This document shows positions 19,644 to 33,500 of a stretch of DNA of 64,000 nt, piece by piece (positions within the stretch are counted from its first letter, which is position 1; each line of letters starts with the position of its first letter). The position numbers were made by a program, and so were the translations under genes. Source of the stretch: Zizania palustris. Its lineage: Eukaryota; Streptophyta; Magnoliopsida; Poales; Poaceae. The stretch is from assembly GCA_019279435.1 (NCBI GenBank), contig JAAALK010000283.1:59750642-59814641 (forward strand), given 5' to 3'. The notes beneath the pieces were generated by a model. It did not search any database. It worked only from the letters and a program-made list of their open reading frames with translations, and had not been told where the DNA came from.

Positions 19644-22600
19644 CTACAGTGATAAGTCGACACCCAGTTCATCAATAACTTTCTCGAGCTTGAACAGCAT
19701 ATCTAAGATAAGCAAAAGAACCAAATCAATACAGGAGTGTGAAATGCAGATTGGTAAGCTTCCACATTAGCATGTAGCAAAAGGAAATGCTGAGAAAAAT
19801 TAATTAGTTTGGTGAGTTATGATGGGATAGAAGAGCTGTAAAAACATATCTAAGATAACCGTATTGAATTAATCAATACAAGCATGTGAAATGCAGATTA
19901 GTGATATTCCAAAGTAGCATGTAGAAAAATGGAACACCGAGAAAAATGAGGGATATAAAGCTTACCATGGAAGGAGTCATCCGTCATATATGTCTGCAGC
20001 AGAACATTATATATTAGAAAATATAGTTTGGACACCAGATTTACAAGAAAACTAAATAGTTAAACCAAACAATTATCAATGGGAAATATACTTTTATCCT
20101 TGTCATAATATCATCTGTTTCTCTACCAGCATCAATTTCTTTAGCAGCAGTTGCGGCAACTGCAACTGAACAGAATATTGATTGGTCAGGGAAAAATGAC
20201 ATTCCTTTCAAGGTGAATAAACAGGAAATGAAATTGGGACTGTGTGTACCATTTTGAGAATGATCCAACGTAGACACCTGCAAAAATTACCTATGTAAAC
20301 CACATTCCTACCATAATAACATTTTTTAGGATTTACGTACAGATAGCCACACATACCTTTTGAGGAACATGGTCTGTTGAAGTCACTAGACAAAGTTCCT
20401 CAGCATCTGATTTACAAATAAACAAACAGATAAAGAATAATGTGCTCTAAGTGAAAATCACCCAACAGGAATTTGCTTACCTTTCTCAGTATTACTTGAA
20501 AATTGTGTCAGCATATTGGTGAAACTAGGGGGGAAACCAGAGAAGATGGTATCAATGTTGGTTGCAAGGATAGGTTTAAGAACAGGCTGTTCTGGTGCCT
20601 CCTTGTGGCCTAGTGCTGGTGCCTCATGGTGACTTAATGCTGGTACATCTGTTCTGCGGATAGGATGATCTGGTTCATCATGGTAGCCTAATGATGGTAC
20701 CTCTGTTCTGTGAAAAGGTTGGTCTGGCTTCTCAAAGCTCGAAGTGTCATGAGGCCTAAATACCATATATTACTTAATACTTATCACATAAAATATATTC
20801 TGCAACTAAACCCTGAAACAGTTCCACTATCTACCTTTGGTGAATTCCATTAGAAGCAATATATTCAGATGCCGACAAATCTTCACATGTATAGTCACTT
20901 CCAGGTGGTATGATATCCATGGTGTTACTTGAGCATTCCTTAGTAAACCATAATGGAAAATTGGAAATGCAATTAGTGCTTTACAAACATTAAAAAACAA
21001 AAGAAAAAATCAATGTAATACCTAATCTTCATTGCCTTATATGTCAAGAAAATCAAAAAATTCATAACTAACATAGCTAGAATTTCAATAAAAAAAAACT
21101 AGCATGGCTAGAAACTACCACTATTGCTGTCTCATGAATTATATAATTAGCAGCACTGAAATATCTATTGTAGGGATGGCAACTGTCACCTCTGTGGCTT
21201 CATATTAGTAAACTGAGGCATAACTAACAAAGTTAAGAGAATTTCAGAGAACCGAGCTGAAATGCCAAAACTCAAAAGCATCATGAATTGAAATTTGTTT
21301 ATCTAATCACTATAGCATCCAGTACCATTGTGTGCACATTATTAGAGCAGCAAATCACTATCAACATTGATGAAGTGATTACAAGGCTCAAATTATGGAA
21401 GTACATTGTGTAAAAAGAGTAGTGAATTGTGGTAAAGCACTTGCAAAAACATCATTAGGAATGTTGAATTACAATTGCTAGTACAGTTGTTTTAATATAG
21501 GTGCTAGCCATCATTTGACACATCAATAACCTTGATACAAAAAAAAAACTTCTGCACTGAAGGAAATCCAAACTCTTCTAAATGACAATAGATATTAATT
21601 TATATACAGAAAACACAGAAAGCAGACATGCAAAGACCGCAAAGTAAACAGTTACAATTATAAGATGCCATAACTACAATAATCTCTGACATTTATGGAC
21701 ACAACCAACTTTCCATTTTGAACATACCCATGCTTAATACTGTATTGGCAAGTACTTAAAATCACAGATAAAAGAGATATCATATCTAAGCATTAAGAGA
21801 AGACAAAAAAAATCCATGACATAACCATAAAAAGGTATGCATGGATAGATATGACCGATATTGGGTTAATCCCCTTTTAAGTTTATTTCTTCTCTGATCT
21901 CAATACACTGCTAGTCTACCTTTATATATTGAGGTGCAACTAGATAAGGAAAGGAAACAACACTACTAATCTAATAATAGTAGGACTAGGAAACAATCAT
22001 ATACTAGGACTATGACAATACTAGGAAACCCTCACAGATAATTAAAGAATAGAAACTTTTCTAAGCCAAATAGGATTCTGCACTTGCTGTTCCTGAATTA
22101 GGCCTATGCCAGCATCGCTGGTAAACAATACCATAATCCAGCCATAACAGACAGAGATAGGAAATTACACCTTGACACAATTTAAGAACAACTCTGCATC
22201 ACTAAAATGTGGGAAACGTAAAGCAAACTTCTGGATCTGTAAGAAAAAAAAGACACAAATATTTATCCATTAAAAATGTTATAAGAAATGCTTTACAGGT
22301 TATAATCAGTGCATAAAATATTTTATGATTCAAGAAAACTTGCCTGTTTAGACCTATCACAAAAGCTCACAAACACCACAGAGCTCCCTCTAATTGGGCA
22401 TTCTGTCACACATGTAACCTGAGGCCATGAGAAATTGAGGATGGACACAAAATGCTCCTCCTGTGCCACGATCAAGAAAAATAATGTCAGGTTATGCAAA
22501 GGTAGTATATGGAGAAAAAAATGTGAAAAAGCCATTCTGCAAGGTTGTAAGGTTGTCATGGATAACTGTAGTTAGATAAAATCAATATATTGCCCAGAAG

Positions 22601-24515
22601 GAGTGGGGTTAGGTTGATAACCTCTCCCTGATAATTGGGCTGACTATACATTAGAATGGATTATTCTAAAATCCATAACTTCCACAAATGACATAACACA
22701 ATGTATTAATCGTGTAAAGCTTGTTAATAATAGACACTTAGAGGAAGAACGACACAACATAGAAATGTTGAGGCATAAGCTACACTTACCTGAGCCAAAT
22801 GACAAAAATAATCAGTACAATCACAATCTTACGTTTCTGGTTTTCAGTGGTAAAAGTATGTTAAAATCTAATTGTGTTACAATAAAAAAAACAAAGTTCA
22901 TTTCTAACCTTTCAATGAAAGGAATTTCGAGGGCTTATTCCTGTAATGCATTGAGGACACCCAAAGAAAAAAGGTATTGGACTTTTATCTGCCCAAAGAA
23001 CAAAGTAGCTTATGCCTTCCAACTTCCAAGTATATTTTATACAATGAATAACTAGAGACAGACAGTTCACATGATACACGACAGAGAGAAGGTCATTCAA
23101 GAAAATCATCTAGAGCCTGTCTAGATAGAGTGTTTGAATTCAGTTTCCTGGACTAAATCCAAAAACATATCAAAGTAAACCACTAGGTAAAAAACGGCTG
23201 AGATTTAGAACTGATTATACAAATCTGATCAACACCAAATATAATCACGTAGTACAGTTACAAAAACTACTGAAACGGACTAGAATGGTTCAACCTCATT
23301 TTCTTGGCACAGCTTGGAATGGCCAAAACTAGACTAATTGGATGTTGAATGAAAAGGAATAACCAAGATATGCAATAAAAGTTAAGGAAACCAAACATTA
23401 ATCAACAAATGACGGAAAATCACTATCTCCCAAAGATCTGATCTTCCTCAGGCTAACAATTTGGCACATAACTCATCCTAAAAGTATCCAATATTTCATT
23501 TATGAAGAAATGTTTTACATAGTCCTACATAGACAAAAAAAATAGAATGATAATGAGCAAATGATTGCATCATGAAAGCATCCACAGATCTCCTGACCCA
23601 CAATAGGACACAATACACGCAAATCATGCCACTCCTTCAAAACTACAAGCACTTCAACCAAGCAAAAGTCATTACACCAACACATCGAAGAACACCTCTG
23701 TGACCTGTGACACCAGTACACCACATCTACATTGCAGAATTGAATCGAGAAAACTACATGGTTTGCTGCTTTCAGAAACAGCGATGGTTAAACTCTTGGA
23801 AAATGAAACATAATAAACAAATAAACGAACATAAATGAAGCCACGAATCCCAAAATTTCAAAACCAACGTCCTCGTGAGATTCTTGAACCAGACTCAAAG
23901 CATCAGAGGCTAGAGCACACATACCATGGCGCATTCAAAACCTAACCCCAATCCACAGACGCATTAGGCATTACCCATATACCTCAACAGACCTAAATGA
24001 ACAAATTGATAGCCAAAAATACAACAGCAAGCAACCGCATAGAGGAAAAAGATACGAACATTCGATGATTTGACACTTAAATTAAAATAAGTGGTTTCTA
24101 TCATTTACTTGCTCACAGTACTTAAATGATCACATATATCATTCTCAAATAATTAACCAGACACTTGTTTTAACGGTCAAATCATTAAATATTTCGAGGA
24201 AAAACGAGATAGCGCAGACGCAGAGGGATCGGTACGGACGAAGACGACGTCGCCGATGGAGACGGTGAGGACGGGGACTGCGAAGGAGTGTCTGGGGCGG
24301 GAGATGCAGAGCGCGGCAGAGGTGGCGGCCGGGAGCCAGGTGCCGTGCTGGCGGAGCTTCCCGCGGGAGACGTGGCGTAGGCCTAGCGGAGGCGGCGTGG
24401 AGGGGTCCCGCCGCGGCGTCCTGAAGTAGCGCGCGAACTCCACCACCCACTTCTGCCTCCGCGGAAGCAGCGCTGCCGGGAGAAGCGCCCCGCTGCGGTG
24501 GTCGGCGTCTGCCAT
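19644..24515 (-). CDS. PHS1: PHS1 (poor homologous synapsis 1) meiotic pairing protein
   Basis: Ten coding exons read on the minus strand: 24515-24240, 22460-22344, 22236-22171, 20938-20835, 20755-20481, 20406-20357, 20277-20250, 20159-20092 (or from 20165), 19993-19966 and 19702-19644. They join in frame to 356 residues and match my memory of grass PHS1 throughout: RRQKWVVEFARYFRTPRRDP and TWLPAATSAALC near the start, EEHFVSILNFSWPQVTCVTE at residues 93-112, and DMLFKLEKVIDELG at the end. PHS1 is needed for homologous chromosome pairing in meiosis and is reported to act mainly in the cytoplasm on RAD50 import. The middle (about 175-230) has degenerate repeats around PSLGYHDEP, PALSHHEAP and PALGHKEAP. 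The second intron uses a GC donor; all others checked are GT-AG. The frame is intact. Confidence 0.87.
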
Positions 24516-24582
24516 GGTGATGGTAGGATTTTTTAAAAAATAATATTTTCTTAAAACAAATTGATATACAGTTTAAAAAAAA

Positions 24583-24892
24583 GTTAATCGGCACAGTTAT
24601 TTTCTAATTCACCAAAAATACTATTAAATTTTTTATATTTTCGTGTTTGTCATTACTATTTTAAATCCAGTCTTTTATGTCATTTGGGTTCACCTACAGA
24701 CTCTAAATATTTACTCATATGTCATTACTATTTCTAATTCGTCATTTTATGTCATTATTCTTTTATGAATATTTGGACCTAAATAACATAAAAATTGAAT
24801 TTGAAATAGTAATGACATATGAATAAATACTGAAATTTTAATGGTATTTCTAGTGAATTGGAAAATAACGGTGGCACGAAACCAATTAACCC
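24583..24892. mobile_element. Foldback MITE in the PHS1 5' flank
   Basis: Two arms of over 100 bp are inverted near-copies: CAGTTATTTTCTAATTCACC on the left matches the complement of 24850-24875, and GTCATTACTATTT, TTTTATGTCATTT and flanking words also pair. It starts within about 70 bp of the PHS1 start codon, so it lies in the promoter or 5' UTR. The superfamily is not determined; no clear target duplication was found. Confidence 0.75.
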
Positions 24893-25560
24893 TTAAATTT
24901 ATTTTGTAAAAATAGTCATCTGTCGGTTAACCATCGACTGAACAAGTGCCAACACCTAGTTTGGTCAAGTCTGTGCACACACTTGATAGGTGTCGGCTGA
25001 TCTACGTGGCCTAGATTGGCCAAAATGTGAGATTTTATTTAAAAACAAAAAAACAAAAATCATTGGTCGTCCTTAGCCCCCGTGCGCCGCACGCCCTGAT
25101 CCTCACGTGTGGCCGTTGCGCCCCACCAACCCCCGCTCGCCCACTACCTCGGCTTCCACCCGCCTGCCGCCTCACGCGCCCCGCTAGTGCGCCCCGCTAG
25201 CCATCGTCGCCTTAGCCTCGCTTGCAATGCTCACTCACGGGGCATGTGAGGAGGTTGGCGCCCCAAGGCTAGCGGGGCACGACGGTCGTGTGTGGGGATC
25301 GGGGTGCGCAGGAGGCGACAGGCACTAGCGGGGTGTACGAGGCGGTGGGCACACGGGGGCTGAGGCGATGGGGCGCGCTAGTGGGATGGCTAGGCGAAGG
25401 TTGAGACGGCGGGCGAGCGGGACCCAAAGCGGTGGGGCACGCTGATGAGGCGAGCTGAGGCGGCGGGTGTGGAGACGATGATCGACCAACACCTGTCAAA
25501 GCCCACAGAGCTCGACTGAACAAGGCGCAATGACTTTTTCAGCCAATGGTGCACTGATAG
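24893..25560. repeat. GC-rich unassigned repeat
   Basis: A GC-rich island (25080-25500) is set in AT-rich DNA; both halves carry GCCCCGCTAG-type words in inverted orientation, suggesting a foldback structure. An 18-bp near-direct repeat (TCGACTGAACAAG) occurs at about 24936 and 25510. No protein is supported. Confidence 0.4.
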
Positions 25561-25859
25561 GAGTCCATTTTTGCTATTTCTTAAATCGGTATACCAAATT
25601 TGAAAAAAAAATCAAAAAATTTATTATTGAAAAATTCATGATTGTAGGGGTTGTTGGGTGAGTGAGTTCTATCAAACGAAATTGATTATATACTCTTCCA
25701 TGAAATATATGATATAATATCTTCTAAATACAAATTGATTATATACCCTCTCCTAATCTACTCTAGAAAATACATTTTTCTATACTTTAAACTGTATTTT
25801 TATATATTCATCGGTCCAAATAGCTAAAATGGCTTCCTATACACACAACTATAACAAAT

Positions 25860-28800
25860 CAGGCCTTTGCTCCTCAACCAGGTGGAGGACATAATGCACA
25901 ATGGGCACCATGGCCTGATGTTGCTCAACAACAACCACAAGCAGTTCTGGCAGAAGGATCAGCTAATGGAAGAGATCAGTGTGGAGTTGTCTGCAGTATC
26001 TAACCCTAGTCGCAGCCGTAGTCATTCGCTTACTATCTCAGATATCTCACCAGAAGAGCTGGGCGCTCACTCAGACAGTTTACCCTTACAAGCTACAGTG
26101 CAACCTAGTTCAACACCTTATTCCTGCTAATCCTTCTGCAACACCTGATTTGGCCAATGTTGCCCCTGGCGAAAATGCTGTCAAACCACCCAGTCGTCAG
26201 ATCACTATAGTCTATCAAAGATGTCGCCGCCGCAGGGTGGTTCAAGCTCCACCAGAACAAGCAGCAGGCTCTAGCAAAGCAAGCTCCAGCAAGGGATTGG
26301 CAGCCAGCAGCCCTGAGATGGGCCTACGTCAGTAGCATTCGTATCAATAATAAGCTGCATGGTTTCAGGTTTGGGACTTCCTCTGTCGACCAGAAGGGTA
26401 AAGGCCTATACTTCCAGCACAGCCGTCACTACAGGATTTCATCAATGCTACTTCCAATGGTATGTTCCATACTCCTCTATCCATTGGTCAGATACAACAT
26501 TCAGCCATTCACCTCTGCGATATAGATGCTTCCAAGGTTTCCAAGGAGAATTTTTCTGCTGACCCGACGGTGGACCATCATGCGATGGGAAATCAGATGT
26601 CAATTGAACCAAGCAACACTCCCAATGAGCGTTTGGATCAGTAAAGGTTGGATGTTGACTGGACTTTATTTTGTAATCTACTACTGCGGGATCATGTCTA
26701 ATGTCTCTTTCCCTCCTAGTAGTGAGGATGTTTTTGTAGCTACCTCTTATGTTGAACTGCAACTCTTTATTAGCAGCTCTTCAGTTTATGTTGCCTGCTT
26801 TTGGTTCTGTACTCCTGGTTCTCAAGACAGCTTTGCTAGGGACCTTTTGCTCAGACATTTAATTTATCCGCATGGGTAGACATCGAACGTGGCAAATTTT
26901 AAATTGGAACGTCCGGGGACTTAACTCCTCTAGCAACGAATCGCAGTTAAGTCTTTCCTAGTGGATAAGGCATTTGATATTTATTGTATTCAGGAGACCA
27001 AGTTACAAACTATTGATCACTCGATTGTCAAAAGCTTTGCTCCAAAAAGATTTAACCAATTCGCCTATTGTCCTTCTAGAGGCTTCTCTGGTGGAATCGT
27101 AGTTGGATGGGTTGGCAGCAGGTTTTGTGGCCAGGTCGTCTCTTCAAGCTCTTTTCAACTCACGATACGCTTCACTTATCTACTCAATGGTCAATCCTGG
27201 CTGCTCTCGGCGATTTATGGTCCTTGTAGGGACCCAGATCGAAGTCTGTTTATCAATTGGTTATCTCATATTACAATAGATGCGGAGGTCAATTGGATGT
27301 TTTTAGGAGATTTCAACTTTTATCGTTATGCTCACAATAGGAATCGATCTGGCGCTAATTTTTCGGACATTCAGACTTTTAATGATTGCATCAACATCCA
27401 AGGCCTGTTAGAAGTGCCACTGTCGGGCCGACAATTCACATGGAGCAATATGCAGCTCAATCCGTTATTGGTGCAATTGGACTGGTGTTTCACTTCAACG
27501 AGCTGGTCCTTTACTTACCCAACAACTACTTTCACTGCTCTAGAACGGATAATATCGGATCAGGTGCCCTGCATTGTACGTATTAGCTCCAACGTGCCAA
27601 AGTCTTCAATTTTTCGTTTTGAGAATTATTGGACATCTCTTCCTGGTTTCCTGGACCTCATTGCCTTGGGCTGGAGTGGTGCTTCCCAGCAGGCAGATCC
27701 GGCAGCTAATATTGCTTTGAGGGGGTATATCCTAGATTTGAGACTAATGAGATGGTATATAATCAATTTCCCCAACTTAAAATTGTAACTTTAAATCTGA
27801 TGGCACACAACAATGCCCTAATGATGAAGCAATTGGATAAGTTCTATAACAAACATGATGCCCCTTGGGTCGCATTGGTCTAGCGGCATTATCTTTCCTC
27901 TGCTGCTCCCCCTCATTTGGCACCAAAAAAAGGCTCGGCCTGGTGGAGGGGGATTCTCAGCCTGCTCCCTCTTTTCCGAGCTATTGCCAAACCCCACCCT
28001 GCGGTGGGTGATTCCATCTCACTCTGGTTCAACCTCTGGACTGACCAACCCTTGCATACTACCCTTCCCCATTTGTTTTCCTTTGCCAAACAAAAGAAAA
28101 TCTCCATCCACTGCTTTCGTGCCCACCCTAGCCTGGACCAGCTCTTCTACCTCCCGCTGTCTGATGAGGCCGCCTTAGAACTCACTCAGCTCTTGTCGGC
28201 CCTTCAGCTAATTACTACGCACCCCGGCTCCCTTGATTCCTGGAATTACATTTGGGGCCATGGCCAGTTCGCTCCTCGTATTCTTTACGCCTCGACTTTC
28301 TGCCATTCCAACCCGCCTCCGATCTTCGCTTGGCTCTGGGGCTGCCGTTGCACCAACAGGCTTAAGTTCTTCTATTGGCTTCTGCTCCACAACAGATTGA
28401 ACACAACAGATCTCCTTGCCCGTAAACACCTTCTCCCAATTGGCAGCAATCTCGATTGTTCTCTTTGCCCATTCCAACTTCCCGAATCCTGTTATCACCT
28501 TTTCTTCTCCTGTGACTTTGGCTCCACTTGCTGGGGTAAGATTGGAATTCATTGGCGGTCAGGTGCTCACCCGGTCGAAGTAGTCATGGCCTCCCGGGTT
28601 GACTACGATTGGCCCTTCTTCATGGAAGTAATCACCGTCGGTGCCTGGAGCATTTGGATCTGTCGCAATAATCGGGTGTTTCGTCGTAAACAGACTACTA
28701 TTGGCACGTGGTTTTCCCTCTTCAAGACAACGCTACTTTCTCAGGTCCTCCGATGTACTACTGCTATGCGAAATTCTATAGTTCACTGGCTGTCCTCGCT

Positions 28801-28963
28801 GTAATCTAACTCCCCCCTCCCTCTCTATTCTTCTTCTTGTCCTCTGTATCTCTTCTTGTGTCTCTCTTGTTCTTGCCTCCTTTGTTCTCTTGTACTTGCC
28901 TTTTTTTTAATGAAGCCTTCCAAGGTAGGAGCCTCTCCTGCCGGTTTCCCTCAAAAAAAAAAA
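25860..28963 (+). mobile_element. L1-type LINE lacking its reverse transcriptase core
   Basis: Degraded ORF1-like sequence (about 25860-26680) is followed by ORF2. The endonuclease (about 26870-27700) shows NWNVRGLNS, then after a frameshift IYCIQETKL, FLGDFNFYR and a QFTWSN motif. The translation then jumps at about 27790 to the C-terminal region (WWRGILSLL, SLWFNLW) and the zf-RVT domain (FYWLLLHNRL, CSLCPFQLPESCYHLFFSC), skipping about 2 kb of reverse transcriptase. The 3' end has a GTAGGAG/CTCCTGC hairpin (28925-28941) and a poly(A) tail at 28953-28963. It cannot move by itself. Confidence 0.85.
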
Positions 28964-30508
28964 TTACAACAATGATAAATCATTTTAATTCCAAATAATT
29001 TGGACTAAACTAGAACAAAAATCATTAATCAAGGTTCAGCTCCGTGTCAAATCTTTAGAAATATTCTATCTTTCAAGTCTCTTTTTAAGGTTCATTTGGT
29101 CTTATTCATGATTGCTTCTCCTTTGCACTACTCTCTCCAATTCTATAATTTCTTTGCACGCTTTACCTATCCAACAATTCCATTTAATTCTCCTTCGCAC
29201 TACTCTCTCCAAAATATTCTATAATTATTGACGTTTCAGGTTTAAACTTTTTTATGCTAATTATTGATGATTACAAGATCACTTTGAATACGCACACACA
29301 TATACAAACCCATTAACTATATAAATACAACACAATCATATTTAACATGTCTAAAACATCAAGAATTACAAAACCATGCAGCACTCACCAAATTATCAGA
29401 CACTTGCCGCCGGCTCAATGCAAGCTCCTGCCAACCTCCTTGCAGATAAAAATTGCCACCTACAAATCTACTGTGTATGTGTAACAATGATAATGTAAAC
29501 GGAGGAATCCACCAGCAACGATGGAAACTGGGAAGAATTACATAAAAAAGCAGAAACAGGTGAATACCTTCGTACACCTTCCAGGTTCCAGCCAGCATTG
29601 CAGTGCATAGTCTCACAGAAGAAGGAAGGTTTGCATGAAAAGGCAAGGGTTCCGCACAAAAAATTATGGCGGTGAACAAAGGCACACCCCACGTTTGATA
29701 TACAGAAGTCGTAGTATCCAAACAGGATATACAGATGCTGTGCAATGCCAATGATTTTTTTTTCTCCTCATTTTGCAAATGTAAACATTGTTGAATCCTT
29801 TGACAGTTGACACCTCAACTCAAAATGTGCATTTCAAACATAGTAGTGGAAGTAAAGAAGTTATAACAAAAAACATAAGCTACAATAACCATAATATACT
29901 TATTGTCATCTGGGTTGAGGACCATGCATGTCAGCCCTACACATCTGGTTATTTTACACTTAGCATAGCACATATGAATGTTTTGTTATCCCAACTTCCT
30001 GATAATGTGTCAATAGAAACAAATCAAGACAACTTCCTCACGTAGCAGACCTATGCACACGATAAAAAATGTCTTCAATTTGCTTACAGACAACAATTGG
30101 AAATGTTTGCCATTACAAATTTGCTAATAACACGAAGTAATAAAATGAAATAACCAGAAGACTGCTCAATAATTATACGTAGTCTGAGAAGTTTCTTAAG
30201 CCGTGGATACCATCCTAGCGTTCATCAGCAACTAGATTCAACAGTTCTTAGAGCCATCTTGATTCTTGATCCCACCGCGACAGCATAAATAGGAGTTAAC
30301 TGTAAACCAAGCGATGATAAATCAACATGATAAATCAACTAAACTGAACACATGGTTGAGAGCAGAGGCAATACTGAAAGCTAAAAAAATAAATTTTGTT
30401 TCAATTGCGGAAATAATATAAGAACGTTGAAGTACACAAGATGTGCAGTCAGTGTGAAAAATCATATACACAAACTTATGAAACTGACCTTACAAACTAT
30501 ACATGCTT
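28964..30508. other. Intergenic region downstream of MKK3
   Basis: AT-rich DNA expected to include the MKK3 3' UTR near 30508. The ORFs here are short and unconvincing; nothing else was recognised. Confidence 0.45.
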
Positions 30509-33500
30509 TCAGGCTTGGATGATGTACAGATCTTGCCTTAATATGTAGTAGCATCCCATGGAACTCCCTGGCTCCATGATAAATTGCTCCCGGAACCGAC
30601 CTACCCGCTTGCTTGGAATGTCAATGGAGAGTTCCTCCAAGCTGGGCATCCCTTCAGCTTGCAACCCTTCACCACATATTAGAAATTGATTGCCCACAAT
30701 GAAAGATCCAGACACACGAATAGCAATTCCTGTTTCCCCATTTGAACGACAATGTAGCTTCTCAACAACATGAACAATTTTCTCTTGAGGACGATCACCT
30801 TTTAACTTCTTTCTTACATTTGACAAAGTATCAAATATGTCACTTTGGCCAGCATACACATTCCCCGAGAAACTGAAAGAACAAGACAGATGATACATAT
30901 CATGTGAACTATGACAGAAAAACTGGATTCTCCTCCCCACCCCCCATCCACACAGAGAAAAGTAATATCTAGTCATGACCTCTTACAAAGTTACAATCTA
31001 GAATAAAGCAGGAAAGCCTGGATTATGCAAACGAAGACTGATAATTTACCTACTTCTGTCAAAAATTTCAGCAACAGAAACCACCATTAGTGCCAGTTTT
31101 CACATTATGCTGCCACAAAAACACAGCAGCAATATTGCTTAAAAATGTAAGAAATCTTGGGTAGCCAATTTTGTTTGGTTTTAAAAAAATTAAATCAGGC
31201 ATATTCAAGTATGATTAGACAAGAGTTGATTCCAGTACATTGCCCAAATCACTAGACACAGATGGCCAAGTAGTTTCTAGTTTAGAAATTGGTTTCAGAA
31301 AAAAAAAACAGCTGGTCCATGGACCTACACTCTATATATAGGTTTCTTTTTATTGAAAAATTCTACAGAGAGTTCCCCTCATCTCACCAAAAAAAAAACA
31401 GCAAAAAGATGTTTTTTACGAACATGATTAAGTGTAACATTCCAAGTACCTGAAAGTTGATTCTTCCATGTAGAATGTCTTCATATAATGCCAAATCCCA
31501 TCAGAGCCATTAAACAGGAGGTAGTAATGTACTGCAAGCATCTGGGATTAAGAAAAAAACAAGTGTAATCTTTCTGCTACTGCATGCTTATGTTATGTTG
31601 AGATTTTTCCATCTGAAATATCGGCAATAGCATTAGAACTTTTTATTTGGATAGAAAAAGGGAAGAACAGCAGTCAATAGTACTATAACTGGTGAACATG
31701 CCCTGCAAGCTGAACTGCAGGATTCAGAGAGCTACTACTAGGCCATGGACTTTAACTTGAGTCTATGATATATTGATATGTACATTGTACAAACATATTT
31801 ACACCTGCATTACAGGTTCAGAACTTCTGGCCTACACATTTCTACGGTTCTACCAGACCCCTTCGCAATGAAAGATACCGCAAGGTCACGACGAGATTTC
31901 ACTGAAAAACTGAACCATGGATTTAACCACTCAAACTCCCCATTGCAATTCCACCTAAATTCATCGTCTAAGTTACCCCAAATCAAACAGCCTATTAGGA
32001 CAATGCATTAGTAAGTGTATCTCCATATTTGGTAATAATTTCATGCATACATCATTGATGGTTAGTTTCAATCCCATTAGGCCTATTTATATGGCAGTCA
32101 TTTTGTATTCATTAAGCAATAAATAAACAATAATGTGTATAAAATAAGGATGGCATTTTTGCTCATGGGTGCGGTTACCCATGGGTACTTGACCCAATGA
32201 GCATAGGTTTAGATTTGATTTTGTGCCCACAAGTTCACGAACTCAGGCTCTTGATCAGGGTCAGGTCAGGCTCAGGATCAGCTTTCTGCCCACAAGTATG
32301 TGTGGGTTTGCCCAATTAATAATACATGACACCTCTTAATTTGGCCCAAATAGAAAGCCCAACCGAATTAAAATACAAATCACAACCCTAACTCTGTCTC
32401 TCCAACTCTAACCCAAATATCTACCAGCACCTAGCCTCCACCAGCCTCCATGCCTTTGCCCAAATAAACAGATTACATATATTGTGCCTCCACCAGCCCA
32501 AATAGAAACTTATTTTGTTAATTGAGGCGATTACAAAGTAATAATGGATATATCAAACTAGAAAAGGTTTGGTTTCTTCAGTTCAGGATTTGGGGAAATC
32601 GTTAACATAAACTTAATTGTGTGGTGTTGACTACAGTAGGTAAGAATAAACAGATATATGTTACTCCCTCCCTAGAAAAATATTGGGTGTATTTATTTTG
32701 AAAAAGTATTTAGGACAATACTTTAACCATTGATTGCTCATAAAATATATTTTTAATATATATAGAACCAACATTTTATGAACGCCATTTAAAATATGAA
32801 TCTATTGATCATATAACTTTTATACAGTGAATGTATTTGTAATTTGAGTAATTATTGGTCAAAAATTATAAAGTTTGACTTTTTGAAAATATTATATGTC
32901 CTATAATTTTCAACAGAGGGAGTACAAGGAACTGACCTCTGCAATTTGCTTTAATCTTTCTGTTGGATCAACAACACTTTTGACGTAAGCTATCAAGTCC
33001 ACAGTAGTGTTCTCATACCTCTTGATGAATGGGTGTGACAAAAGCTGAAAAATGTTGCATCCCAGTCAGCAAAAGGAAAATGAAAAATGTATCATAATTC
33101 ATATAAATTTGGTGACATGCAAGATTTATTTACTTATGGATAGCTACCATTGTGATTAGATCAAGCCATCACTAACCACAATTTATACCATGCTTAGAAC
33201 AACTAATGACACTCAAAACAACCATGACACGCTATCACAAATGATATGTTATGAATTCCTAATGTACATACTCAAATTGCTTGAAAATCAGCAAATACAT
33301 TACACATCATCTCTTTACCTGCTCACATGATGGCCTTGCATCAGCATCTTTCTGCAAGCAATCATTGATGAATGAGCAAAACTCGGATGAATAAGCATCA
33401 TTTGGTGGTGTTGGTGATGGATCATCCAGAATCTGAAATACAAAATCTGTAAGAAAACCAATTAATTGCAAAAAACATTAGAATGTGTTATATAACTTTC

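Noticed and set aside
24145..24594. A 149-residue ORF antisense-frame to PHS1 exon 1
   Set aside because: It is an Arg/Pro-rich shadow of the GC-rich first exon, whose own frame matches PHS1 and continues through spliced exons.
29359..30045. Small ORFs between the LINE and MKK3
   Set aside because: No domain, no codon-use signal and no splice pattern; treated as intergenic or UTR.
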